Assembly: GCA_023488455.1 (NCBI GenBank)
Contig: JAMDDV010000032.1
Span: 1-58,694, forward strand
Source: Actinomycetota bacterium
Lineage (GTDB): Bacteria > Actinomycetota > Humimicrobiia > Hakubellales > JAMDDV01
Length of the DNA: 58,694 nucleotides
Direction: 5' to 3'
Part shown: piece after piece, positions 16,960 to 25,452 of the stretch
Numbering within the stretch: position 1 is the first letter of the stretch
How the letters are laid out: every line of letters starts with the position of its first letter
Position numbers and translations under genes: made by a program
Notes under the pieces: generated by a model
The model's database searches: none
Seen by the model: the letters and a program-made list of their open reading frames with translations, nothing else
What the model was told of the DNA's origin: nothing

Positions 16960-18324
16960 ATGGGAATTTTCAAGGATTGCGATATAAGGGGTAAGTACCC
17001 AGGCGAACTTGATGAAGATGTTGCCTTAAGATTTGGCAAGGCTTTTGGCACATTTTTTTCAGGCAAAAGAGTTCTGGTGGGCGGGGACATCAGAACGCAT
17101 ACTCCTAAGTTAAAATCTTCGATGATAAAGGGTTTGATATTTTCTGGCTGCAAGGTTCTTGATCTGGGGATATGTCCAATTCCAATATTCTATTATTTTT
17201 ACTCCAAATTTAAATGTGCTGGTGGGATTATGGTCACTGCATCCCATAATCCAGGCGAGTTTAACGGATTTAAGGTAGTTATGGGCAATATCCCAGTGAC
17301 CACAAGGCAGATACTTGAAATAAAAAAGGTTTACGACGGGGGAGATTTCGAGAGGATTCGTGGAGGCATTACTAAAGAGGTTGGCAGCGTAAACGAATAC
17401 TTTGATTACATTCGTTCATTTTATAAAAACAAATATGATTTCAACGTATGTATCGACTGCTCCAACGGTTGTTATTCTGAGATCGCCCCTGATTTTCTGA
17501 GTGATTACGGGATTAAATTGACGGATTTGAACTGTCGAGCTGATGGAAACTTCCCCGGACATGTCCCGAATCCTGCGGTTGAGGAAAACCTGCTCCAGTT
17601 AAAGGAGTGCGTTAAGAATAATAAAGCCGATTTTGGGGTTGCTTTTGACTGTGATGGAGACAGGGTGGCTTTTGTTGATGACAGGGCGAGGGTGGTCTCA
17701 GGAGATAAGTGCTTTTTGATAATTGCGCACTACCTCACAAAGCAGAAAAAAGAAAAGTTTGTTTTTGAGACCAAGAGTTCCAGCATAGTCGAGGAGGGGA
17801 TTCTTGGACTCAAGGGAATACCGATCCAGGAAAAAACAGGTCATACTCATATTAAGGCCAGGGTTATTAAGGAAAATGCACTTCTTGGGGCTGAAATTTC
17901 GGGGCACTATTTTTACCGCTCGCTTAACGGTGGAGACGATGGGCTTTTTACCACGCTTTTGATGTGTGAGATACTTTCAAGTAAAGGGAGAAGGCTCTCT
18001 GAGCTTGCGGATGAGATAAAAGAGTACTGCACAACCCCGGATATTCGCATTCCTTTCGATGAAGCGGATGCAAAGAGAGTGCTCTCTGAGCTCAAAGATG
18101 ATCTGAAAGATTTTAATCTGGTAACCGTAGATGGAGTCAAAGTGATATTTGATGAAGGATGGGGACTTTGCAGGGTGTCAATTTCCGAGCCGCTTATTTC
18201 GCTCAGGTTTGAGACGAAGAAGAAGTCCGACCTTGGTAAGGTCATAAGACGGTTTCTCAGGTCTCAGCCCGAACTTTTGAAGGAAGTCAAATCCAGACTT
18301 GAAGTATTTGGGATGAAAATTTAA
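16960..18324 (+). CDS. manB: Phosphomannomutase/phosphoglucomutase
   Basis: 454 residues, the normal size. Seen: the phosphoserine loop TASHNP, metal loop DCDGDR, sugar-binding AEISGHYF and a C-terminal phosphate-binding domain. The enzyme interconverts hexose 6- and 1-phosphates for nucleotide-sugar and cell-envelope synthesis. ATG directly follows the TAA of the nucleotidyltransferase gene with no clear SD of its own, implying coupling or a leaderless-like start. Specificity for mannose, glucose or both cannot be decided from sequence alone. It is followed by tRNA-Phe on the same strand. Confidence 0.92.
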   Translation: MGIFKDCDIRGKYPGELDEDVALRFGKAFGTFFSGKRVLVGGDIRTHTPKLKSSMIKGLIFSGCKVLDLGICPIPIFYYFYSKFKCAGGIMVTASHNPGEFNGFKVVMGNIPVTTRQILEIKKVYDGGDFERIRGGITKEVGSVNEYFDYIRSFYKNKYDFNVCIDCSNGCYSEIAPDFLSDYGIKLTDLNCRADGNFPGHVPNPAVEENLLQLKECVKNNKADFGVAFDCDGDRVAFVDDRARVVSGDKCFLIIAHYLTKQKKEKFVFETKSSSIVEEGILGLKGIPIQEKTGHTHIKARVIKENALLGAEISGHYFYRSLNGGDDGLFTTLLMCEILSSKGRRLSELADEIKEYCTTPDIRIPFDEADAKRVLSELKDDLKDFNLVTVDGVKVIFDEGWGLCRVSISEPLISLRFETKKKSDLGKVIRRFLRSQPELLKEVKSRLEVFGMKI

Positions 18325-18347
18325 AATACACTCTCACCGCATGTAGT

Positions 18348-18423
18348 GGCGAGATAGCTCAGTTGGTAGAGCGATGGACTGAAAATCCATGCGTCCTCAG
18401 TTCGATTCTGAGTCTCGCCACCA
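18348..18423 (+). tRNA. tRNA-Phe (GAA)
   Basis: Acceptor GGCGAGA/TCTCGCC, anticodon loop CTGAAAA and encoded CCA. Its 3' half overlaps, on the opposite strand, the last codons of the HD-GYP gene. Confidence 0.97.
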
Positions 18424-19656
18424 TTTTTTACTCTCCATTAATGAAATAACAAACACATCTACAACCTCTGGGTCGAACTGTTTGCCACTCTCATTCTTAA
18501 TTATTGATATCGCTCTTTCTATAGGCATAGCCTTACGATAGGGACGGTCGGATGTCATCGCTTCGAAGGCGTCCATTACTGAAAGTACTCTTGCGGATAT
18601 TGGGATATTTTCTTCTTTAAGACCAAAAGGATATCCCTTCCCATCAAATCTTTCATGGTGATAAAGGATAGTTTTATAAATAGATTTGAGACTAGCGATG
18701 TTCCTGATTGCATTTGCACCAGTTATTGGATGTCTTTTTATTTTAGTGAATTCTTCTTCAGTAAGCTGACTTGGTTTATTTAATATTTTATCGTCTATGC
18801 CAATCTTTCCAATATCATGAAGGCTGGAAGCTATCCTTAAATCATCAATTTCTTTTTGGTTAAATTTCATCCTTTCACCGATTAATGTTGCCAGGTCCTT
18901 AAGTTTTTTTACATGTTGACCTGTGTAATAATCCCTCATTTCGATGAGTTTACCCAATGCTGTAGTTGTATCAATGAAATCACTGATAAGTTGTTTTGTT
19001 TGTTTTACAATCGTAATCGAGGCATTCTTTGCGATTCCAAATAATAATCCGTAGAAAAGCAAGGAGCTTAAAACAACAGTGCTAATTATTATTAATCTGG
19101 ATTTGAGAATTTCGAATTTTAGGTCTGCAAGGTTAATGATTATTTCGAAAATTCCCATAACCTTGCTATCAGGATTGTAGATCGGAGAATATATTTGTAG
19201 AGAATCAGTCGTATTAGCACCCCTTTTTAAATAAGACTTATCCTGGGGATCTATCTTGATGATCTTATGGGTGATTTCACCGTTTAATGCTTTTGAAAAA
19301 TCTTTGTTATTTATTTTATTTTCATTGTTATCATTATTACTTGAGAATAATATCATCCTGTTAACGTTAAAAATTCTTATTTTTGTTATCTCACCCTGTG
19401 AAATTAACAAAGCTATCATTTCATTTAATTCTTTTTTTGTTTCTTCAGAGAAAGGTGCATTAAAACTTTCAAGTTCCCAGTGGTGGTATAGAGTATTTAT
19501 TAATGTATTTGATGTTATATAGATATGTTTCGTAAAAATATAACTCTCCACATTTTTGGGAATGATCAGAGAGATAGCCAAAGCAAACGAGAAGATCGAT
19601 ATTGCGCTAAAAATTAAAAATTTTTGAAGAAAATTTAATTTCTTAATTACTCTCAT
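18397..19656 (-). CDS. Membrane-bound HD-GYP domain sensor protein
   Basis: 419 residues. Seen: N-terminal membrane segment (about 12-32), an extracytoplasmic sensor region of about 150 residues, a second membrane segment near 190-212, then an HD-GYP domain with LHDIGKIGI, KRHPITGA, YHHERFDGKGYP and VMDAFEAMTSDRPYR. Family role: hydrolysis of cyclic di-GMP, possibly controlled by the external sensor; the key HD and GYP residues are present. The stop codon and last eight codons lie inside the complement of tRNA-Phe, so the C-terminal WWRDSESN is encoded by antisense tRNA sequence. It diverges from cysH. Confidence 0.9.
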   Translation of the reverse strand: MRVIKKLNFLQKFLIFSAISIFSFALAISLIIPKNVESYIFTKHIYITSNTLINTLYHHWELESFNAPFSEETKKELNEMIALLISQGEITKIRIFNVNRMILFSSNNDNNENKINNKDFSKALNGEITHKIIKIDPQDKSYLKRGANTTDSLQIYSPIYNPDSKVMGIFEIIINLADLKFEILKSRLIIISTVVLSSLLFYGLLFGIAKNASITIVKQTKQLISDFIDTTTALGKLIEMRDYYTGQHVKKLKDLATLIGERMKFNQKEIDDLRIASSLHDIGKIGIDDKILNKPSQLTEEEFTKIKRHPITGANAIRNIASLKSIYKTILYHHERFDGKGYPFGLKEENIPISARVLSVMDAFEAMTSDRPYRKAMPIERAISIIKNESGKQFDPEVVDVFVISLMESKKWWRDSESN

Positions 19657-19770
19657 TTTATTATATTTTCGGCAGATAAATATGATTGCTTTACTCTGGT
19701 CGTAATTTTATCAAGTAATTCAAATAATGAGGATGGAATCCTTGGTAAATACTTGATTGAAAAATGAGCA

Positions 19771-19798
19771 TTGACAAAATAAAGGATTAATGTAAAAT
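19771..19798 (+). promoter_or_regulatory. Promoter of the sulfate-assimilation run
   Basis: TTGACA at 19771-19776, 16-base spacer and TAAAAT at 19793-19798, about 46 bases before the cysH start. A dyad ACTAAA-N8-TTTAGT (19803-19822) follows at the likely transcription start and could be an operator, for example for the Rrf2 regulator at the far end of the run. Confidence 0.55.
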
Positions 19799-19843
19799 GT
19801 CGACTAAATAGACTTTTTTAGTAAACAATTAGGATGAGGGAGA

Positions 19844-20545
19844 ATGGATAAGCTTCAAATTAAAAAATTGGCCTTGAAATTTGAGGATAAGACCGCTGAA
19901 GATGTATTGAAATGGGCTTTCGACAGATTTAATGATCAGGTTGCATTAGCGTCAAGCTTTGGGGCAGAGGACGTTCTTTTAATTGATATGATTTTGGGAA
20001 TAAATCCTCATGCTCAAATTTTCACTCTCGATACCGGAAGGCTTCCACAAGAGACTTATGACACCTGGAATACTATTCAGCAAAGATATAGCACAACAAT
20101 CCAGCCATATTTCCCCAACGATATTGAAGCTGAAAGGATGGTTGCAGAGCACGGCCCAAATCAGTTCTATTCGAGCGTTGAAAATCGAAGGCTCTGTTGC
20201 ACAGTCAGGAAAGTTAATCCTTTGAAGCGAGCTTTGAGCAGACTTGATGCGTGGATTACGGGCTTACGGCGGGAGCAGGCAATTACGAGAGTTGAAGTTA
20301 AAAAGATCGAATGGGATGAAACAAATGATCTCGTAAAGTTAAACCCAATTGTGGACTGGACGGAACAGGATGTATGGGATTACATCAGAAGAAACAAGGT
20401 TCCCTACAATCCCCTGCATGATAAAGGATATCCCAGCATTGGTTGCGCACCGTGCACAAGGGCAATTCAACCCGATGAAGATGTCAGGGCAGGTAGATGG
20501 TGGTGGGAATCAGCAGACAAGAAGGAATGCGGATTGCATAAATGA
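19844..20545 (+). CDS. cysH: Adenylylsulfate (APS) reductase, assimilatory type
   Basis: 233 residues. Seen: P-loop-like SSFGAEDVLLIDM, the cluster-binding C118-C119 (RRLCCTVRK) and C201/C204 (GCAPC), and the catalytic C229 in ECGLH. The CC-CxxC set marks a 4Fe-4S APS reductase rather than a PAPS reductase. It reduces APS to sulfite with thioredoxin. It is the first gene of the 16-kb sulfur/tetrapyrrole run, with SD GAGGGAG, and its TGA overlaps the sat ATG. No cysC kinase is present, consistent with direct use of APS. Confidence 0.95.
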   Translation: MDKLQIKKLALKFEDKTAEDVLKWAFDRFNDQVALASSFGAEDVLLIDMILGINPHAQIFTLDTGRLPQETYDTWNTIQQRYSTTIQPYFPNDIEAERMVAEHGPNQFYSSVENRRLCCTVRKVNPLKRALSRLDAWITGLRREQAITRVEVKKIEWDETNDLVKLNPIVDWTEQDVWDYIRRNKVPYNPLHDKGYPSIGCAPCTRAIQPDEDVRAGRWWWESADKKECGLHK

Positions 20546-21636
20546 ATGATAAAAATCAAAAGTCCCTGATCCTAAATAGGAGAGAAATTTCTGACCTGGA
20601 GAATTTGGCCATAGGTGCATACCGTCCGCTTGATGGCTTTATGTGTAAAGGTGATTACTTCACTGTATTAAAGGATATGAGGCTCTCCGATGGACAGCCG
20701 TGGTCAATTCCAATAACCCTTTCGGTTAGCTATGATGAAGCAGAGGGGTTTGATGTCGGCGAAGAGATAAGGCTTAACGATCAAGATGGAAATCAATTAG
20801 CAGACCTGTTATTGAATGATAAGTACACCTATGACAGGGAGCTTGAGGCTGAGCAGGTTTACAGGACGAAGGATGAGAGGCATCCAGGTGTTAAGGCTCT
20901 TTATGGGCAAGGAGAAATACTTCTTGGAGGGAAAGTCTCCATCATAAATAGACCATATTCAGATGATCTGGTGAGTTATCGAATTGATCCTGGGGATGCT
21001 AAAAGATTATTTAAGCGAAAGGGCTGGAGATCGGTTGTTGGATTTCAGACTCGTAACCCAGTGCATAGGGCACATGAGTACATTCAAAAATGTGCCATGG
21101 AGGTCGTTGATGGATTGTTCTTTCACCCCCTGGTAGGGGAGACCAAAGCTGGAGATATACCTGCAAAAGTAAGAATGAGGTGTTATGAAGTATTAATTGA
21201 AAGATATTATCCTGGGGATCGAGTTGTTCTTGGGGTAAACCCAGCAGCCATGCGATATGCGGGCCCAAGAGAGGCTATTTTTCATGCCATTGTCCGCAGG
21301 AATTATGGTTGCACGCATTTTATTGTTGGCCGCGATCATGCAGGAGTTGGCAATTATTACGGACCATATGATGCGCAACAAATATTTTCAGAGTTTGCAG
21401 AGGATGAGCTGGGGATAACCCCTCTTTTTTTCGATAACGCATTTTATTGCCGCCGGTGCGGAAACTACGCAACATTCAAGACTTGTCCACATCCGTCAGA
21501 AGAACGTTTAGATCTATCAGGTACCCAGATTCGCGAGCTACTTGCAGCTGGTGAGCTTCCGCCGCCTGAGTTTACCAGACCTGAAGTGGCAAAAATTCTA
21601 ATTGAAGAATATCAGAGAACAGGATGTCAGAATTAA
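20542..21636 (+). CDS. sat: Sulfate adenylyltransferase
   Basis: 364 residues, the homo-oligomeric ATP sulfurylase type, which forms APS from sulfate and ATP. Seen: QTRNPVHRAHEYI, the GRDHAGVGNYYGPYD active-site block, and a C-terminal CRRCGNYATFKTCPH zinc-site-like block. Overlaps cysH by four bases and the following permease by 13, so the first three genes are translationally linked. No CysN/CysD is in the window. No kinase domain is fused. Confidence 0.95.
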   Translation: MNDKNQKSLILNRREISDLENLAIGAYRPLDGFMCKGDYFTVLKDMRLSDGQPWSIPITLSVSYDEAEGFDVGEEIRLNDQDGNQLADLLLNDKYTYDRELEAEQVYRTKDERHPGVKALYGQGEILLGGKVSIINRPYSDDLVSYRIDPGDAKRLFKRKGWRSVVGFQTRNPVHRAHEYIQKCAMEVVDGLFFHPLVGETKAGDIPAKVRMRCYEVLIERYYPGDRVVLGVNPAAMRYAGPREAIFHAIVRRNYGCTHFIVGRDHAGVGNYYGPYDAQQIFSEFAEDELGITPLFFDNAFYCRRCGNYATFKTCPHPSEERLDLSGTQIRELLAAGELPPPEFTRPEVAKILIEEYQRTGCQN

Positions 21637-22607
21637 TAATCACCAAGTATGTATTACTTTTCTTTACAGTTATATTTTTTGCCATGAACATGGGGGCAAG
21701 TGGGATTGCTCCCTCATTTGCAGCCCTCTATGGTGGTAAGTTAATTTCATATATAAAGGCAGCTTTATTATATGCTGTTTTTGTAATTGGTGGCGGCGTA
21801 CTGCTGGGTCATAATGTAGTCAGGACACTAAGCGGAAAGCTGATATCGACCAATTCAATGACCGTGGATGTGGCTTTGATAATTCTGTTTTCAGCATCGA
21901 TGGGACTTTTCGTTGCAAATCTCGTATATATCCCTCAATCGACAAGTTGGACAACTGTTTTTGCGATCGCTGGTGCGGGCTTGGGGCTAAATCAATTTAA
22001 ATTTAAGACTATGATAACCATTTTGCCATACTGGATCTTGCTGCCCATTGTCTCATTTGCCTTGACATATTTTCTTTACAGGATTATTTATCCTCCGCGA
22101 CAAAGTAACCTGAATATATATCGAATTTTATTCTGCAATGAGAAGAAGGTTAGGGGACTAGCATTAGCAAGCAGCTGCTACATCGCTTTGGCAATTGGCT
22201 CAAATAATGTGGCGAATGCGGTTGGCCCAATTACAGGAGCAAAGTTGGTATCGCCAGTGGTAGGGCTGGCAGCAATTGCGCCATTTTTTGGTTTGGGTGG
22301 ATTGCTTTTTGGGAAGAAAAATATGCTAACCATTGGTCGTGAAATTGCACCGCTTGGTCTTATTTCATCTTCGCTTGTAAGTATTGTCACAGCTAGTCTT
22401 TTAATATTTGCTTCTCTTATGGGAATTCCACAATCACTTGTCCAGCTTGGCACAGCAAGTGTGTTTGCAATTGGAACTGTTAAGAACGGAGGCATACGTA
22501 CCTTTAAGAGCACATCGAGCCGAAAAATATTTCTCACATGGATCATTACTCCTTTCATAGCTTTCTGGGTTGCCTTCATCCTGGTGAAGGTTTTTCTTGG
22601 AAGGTGA
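21624..22607 (+). CDS. cysP: PiT-family permease, probable sulfate transporter (CysP-like)
   Basis: 327 residues, about ten membrane segments. Seen: FAMNMGASGIAPSFAALYGG and the symmetry-related ALAIGSNNVANAVGPITGA, which are the two inverted GANDxANxxGP-type signatures of the PiT phosphate transporter family. In the first copy the usual ND is changed, as in sulfate-transporting CysP of Bacillus subtilis. Location between sat and the sulfite reductase gene supports sulfate over phosphate as substrate. The symbol is by context and analogy, not proven specificity. Confidence 0.82.
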   Translation: MSELIITKYVLLFFTVIFFAMNMGASGIAPSFAALYGGKLISYIKAALLYAVFVIGGGVLLGHNVVRTLSGKLISTNSMTVDVALIILFSASMGLFVANLVYIPQSTSWTTVFAIAGAGLGLNQFKFKTMITILPYWILLPIVSFALTYFLYRIIYPPRQSNLNIYRILFCNEKKVRGLALASSCYIALAIGSNNVANAVGPITGAKLVSPVVGLAAIAPFFGLGGLLFGKKNMLTIGREIAPLGLISSSLVSIVTASLLIFASLMGIPQSLVQLGTASVFAIGTVKNGGIRTFKSTSSRKIFLTWIITPFIAFWVAFILVKVFLGR

Positions 22608-22612
22608 ATTTA

Positions 22613-23011
22613 ATGTTCATGAGAAAAAAACAGTTCGAAGAGATAATAAGACATTCCAAGGGTTCATTACCACGTGAGGCTTGCGGGATTTTAGCTGGTA
22701 GAGACAATAAAGTTGAAAAAGTATATAAGATGAAAAATATCTCTGAAACCCCGAAGGTATGTTATTTCATCGATCCCAAGGAGCAGTTAACTGTTTTTAA
22801 AGAAATGCGGCAGGTGGGGAAAGAGCTCATGGGGATTTACCATTCGCACTCAACCACAGACGCCTATCCTTCCAGCCGAGATTGTGAGATGGCATTTTAT
22901 TCTGATGCTATTTACGTGATCATCTCGCTTAAAGACCCTGGTAGACCCGAAATGCGAGCTTTTAGAATTGTTGATGGGTCAATAACAGAAGAGGAACTGG
23001 TGGTGTTATGA
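22613..23011 (+). CDS. JAMM/MPN metalloprotease of the Mec/HcyD type
   Basis: 132 residues from ATG 22613, chosen for GGAAGGTGAA just upstream; a longer frame from 22538 would lie inside the permease gene. Seen: catalytic Glu in REACGIL and the zinc signature HSH-x7-S-x2-D in YHSHSTTDAYPSSRD. Known relatives (Mycobacterium Mec+, Wolinella HcyD) cleave an amino acid or peptide from the C-terminal GG of a ubiquitin-like sulfur carrier. The cluster contains both a free MoaD-like carrier and a ThiS-fused cysteine synthase as possible substrates. It overlaps the sulfite reductase gene by four bases. Confidence 0.9.
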   Translation: MFMRKKQFEEIIRHSKGSLPREACGILAGRDNKVEKVYKMKNISETPKVCYFIDPKEQLTVFKEMRQVGKELMGIYHSHSTTDAYPSSRDCEMAFYSDAIYVIISLKDPGRPEMRAFRIVDGSITEEELVVL

Positions 23012-25419
23012 GATTTTACAGAGTTCCACTTTCTGTTCGAGATGATATTTTGGCATTAGAGAAGGAAGTTCAAAAATACAAAGCTGGAGAGATAACACAT
23101 GACAGGTTCAAGGGATTTCGTGTTCCCCTGGGGATTTACGAACAACGGCAACCCGATATATACATGGTAAGGATCAGGGTGCCTGGGGGAGGGGTTTCAG
23201 CAAGCCAGCTTAAAAAGGTTTCTGAGATAGCATGGGTCCATGGTCTTAGTATACACGTTACTACCAGGCAGGATATACAACTTCATAATGCTGAACCTGA
23301 CCATCTGGTATCAGTGTATAAGGAACTGCTTAAGGTAAGCTTAACCCCAAAAGGAGGTGGCGGTAATACGATTAGGAATATAACCGCCTGTCCTTTTGCA
23401 GGGATATGTCCGGATGAGGTTTTTAATGTCCTGCCATATTCAATCGCTTTAACCGAGTACCTTATAGCTTTCCAGAGCTCCTACAATCTGCCGAGGAAGT
23501 TTAAGATAGCTTTTTCTGGTTGCAAGAGGGATTGTGCTTTTGCCACCGTCAATGATGTGGGGTTCGTAGCTAAAAGACGAAATGGAACAATTGGATTTAG
23601 TGTTTGGGCAGGTGGTGGTATGGGAGCATATTCTCGTATCGGGGAGAAGCTCCTGGAGTTCGTATCAGTCGATGAGGTTGGTTATGTTGCGGAGGCATTG
23701 AAACGACTGTTTGATAAATATGGGAACAGGAAGGACAGGCACAGAGCACGTCTGAGATTTGTGCTTGATAGATTAGGGTTTGTAGAGTTCAAAAATGTAT
23801 TTGAGCAGGAGTATTTGGCAGTTAAGGAAGAAGGCCTGATAGATCTTGAGATAAGAGATGTGGAAGAGAAAAGAGAAGAATTTGAGGTTAAGCAAGGCGA
23901 AGCAGCAAAAGAGGAAGCTGAAGAAAAAGGTAGATTGGATCCTGAGTGTGGGCTCAAGCTTGATTTGAAGGGAAGTAAAAATGGTTATGGGGAATGGAAA
24001 AATTTATACGTAAAAAAGCAAAAGCAGGATGGCTATTACTGGGTAGAAGTACCTATTGCCCTGGGCGATATAGATGCGGATAGACTGCAAGGACTTGCGA
24101 AGGTTGTCGGACAAATTGGAGAAGGAATCATAAGGAGCACACAAAAACAGGGTTTTGTCCTGCGGTGGATTAAGAATAATGAGATTTATGATCTGTATTG
24201 CCGGCTAATAGAAGGCGGTTTAATCGATGGTACTGGGAATAACATCTACCAGATCACCACCTGTAAAGGGACGAAGACCTGCAAGCTAGGGATATGTTTT
24301 TCAGGCGGTTTAACTCGAGCAATAACGGAAAGACTTGATCAGGCAAAGATCCGCCTGGTCAAATTTCCAGAGATCTCATTGAAAGTAAACGGATGCCCAA
24401 ATGCGTGTGGTCAGCATCCTATAGCAACACTGGGGTTTGCAGGTGCTGCTCGTAGAATCAACGGGCAGGTCGCACCCTTCTACCGAATTTTTGTTGGAGG
24501 AAGAGTTGAAGAAGACAACACCCGACTTGGTGAACCTTATGGATTTTTGCCGGCAAAAAATGTTCCCGATTTTGTTGTAGAACTTTTAACTGCTTATAAA
24601 TCCAGGAGAAGCCACTACCAGGATTTTTATCATTTTGTTGACTTTGAAGGTAGATCGATTATCAATGAACTCATAGCCAAACATTCGTTCATACCATCTT
24701 ATGAGGAGGATGAGAGCTATTACTATGATTGGTCAAGCGACGAGGTGTTTTCACTTCAGGGTCGAGGTGCTGGTGAATGCGGGGCAGGCGTAATTGACAT
24801 GATTGAGTCAGACATAGAAGAAGCTGAGAGGTGTTATGAGCTTGGTGATTTTTATGGTTCAATTGCACATCTCACCAGGAGCCTACTTGTTACAAAGGGG
24901 CTTGATCCCAGAGATGATATGGCGGCGTTTGCGCTATTCAGAGAAAACTTCATTGAACCTGGTTGGGTTGCAGGTAGATACGAATCCTTATTGGATGCTG
25001 CAAATCAGTTTAAGTTTGGGGGCAGAAGAGAGCTACTTGAGGAGAAACGGGAAGATATTCTGAATTTGATAGAACGCATTAAGGCTCTGTATCAATCAAT
25101 GGATAGCAATCTTCAGTTCCAGTTAGCTAAAGAGGAGATAAAATCATCTCAAAACACAACGGAGCAGCCCTCAGACTTAAAGACAGAGGTAAAACCTAAA
25201 AAAATTTTAGATTTGAAGGGTGTTGCGTGTCCAATTAATTACGTGAGAGCAAAAATGGCGATTGAAGAACTTTCCTCTGGAGATTTACTCGAACTATTCC
25301 TTGATGATGGTGAACCAATAGAGAACGTCCCCAGAAGCTTGGAGAGTGATGGTCAGGAAATAATTAAAATAGAGATGATTGATGATTACTATAGAGTCCT
25401 TGTTATGAAGGGGACTTAA
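23008..25419 (+). CDS. Siroheme sulfite reductase with two complete Cys sets, HEPN-like segment and TusA domain
   Basis: 803 residues. Order seen: ferredoxin-like half-domain (about 35-105); first NIR/SIR domain with C128/C134 (ACPFAGIC) and C172/C176 (SGCKRDC); a charged linker rich in Glu and Lys (about 275-315); second ferredoxin-like half (325-395); second NIR/SIR domain with C419/C425 (TCKGTKTC) and C463/C467 (NGCPNAC); a helical HEPN-like segment (about 600-690); and a C-terminal TusA domain with its sulfur-carrying C741 in GVACPI. Ordinary assimilatory enzymes keep the Cx5C...Cx3C siroheme-cluster ligands in only one half; here both halves have them. Predicted reaction: sulfite to sulfide, possibly handed on as TusA persulfide. 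Confidence 0.9.
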   Translation: MRFYRVPLSVRDDILALEKEVQKYKAGEITHDRFKGFRVPLGIYEQRQPDIYMVRIRVPGGGVSASQLKKVSEIAWVHGLSIHVTTRQDIQLHNAEPDHLVSVYKELLKVSLTPKGGGGNTIRNITACPFAGICPDEVFNVLPYSIALTEYLIAFQSSYNLPRKFKIAFSGCKRDCAFATVNDVGFVAKRRNGTIGFSVWAGGGMGAYSRIGEKLLEFVSVDEVGYVAEALKRLFDKYGNRKDRHRARLRFVLDRLGFVEFKNVFEQEYLAVKEEGLIDLEIRDVEEKREEFEVKQGEAAKEEAEEKGRLDPECGLKLDLKGSKNGYGEWKNLYVKKQKQDGYYWVEVPIALGDIDADRLQGLAKVVGQIGEGIIRSTQKQGFVLRWIKNNEIYDLYCRLIEGGLIDGTGNNIYQITTCKGTKTCKLGICFSGGLTRAITERLDQAKIRLVKFPEISLKVNGCPNACGQHPIATLGFAGAARRINGQVAPFYRIFVGGRVEEDNTRLGEPYGFLPAKNVPDFVVELLTAYKSRRSHYQDFYHFVDFEGRSIINELIAKHSFIPSYEEDESYYYDWSSDEVFSLQGRGAGECGAGVIDMIESDIEEAERCYELGDFYGSIAHLTRSLLVTKGLDPRDDMAAFALFRENFIEPGWVAGRYESLLDAANQFKFGGRRELLEEKREDILNLIERIKALYQSMDSNLQFQLAKEEIKSSQNTTEQPSDLKTEVKPKKILDLKGVACPINYVRAKMAIEELSSGDLLELFLDDGEPIENVPRSLESDGQEIIKIEMIDDYYRVLVMKGT

Positions 25420-25452
25420 AACAATGAAAACTAAACCAAGAGGTGGGTTAGG

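Noticed and set aside
22538..22612. Upstream extension of the JAMM protease
   Set aside because: It lies inside the permease gene; ATG 22613 has its own SD and matches the family start.
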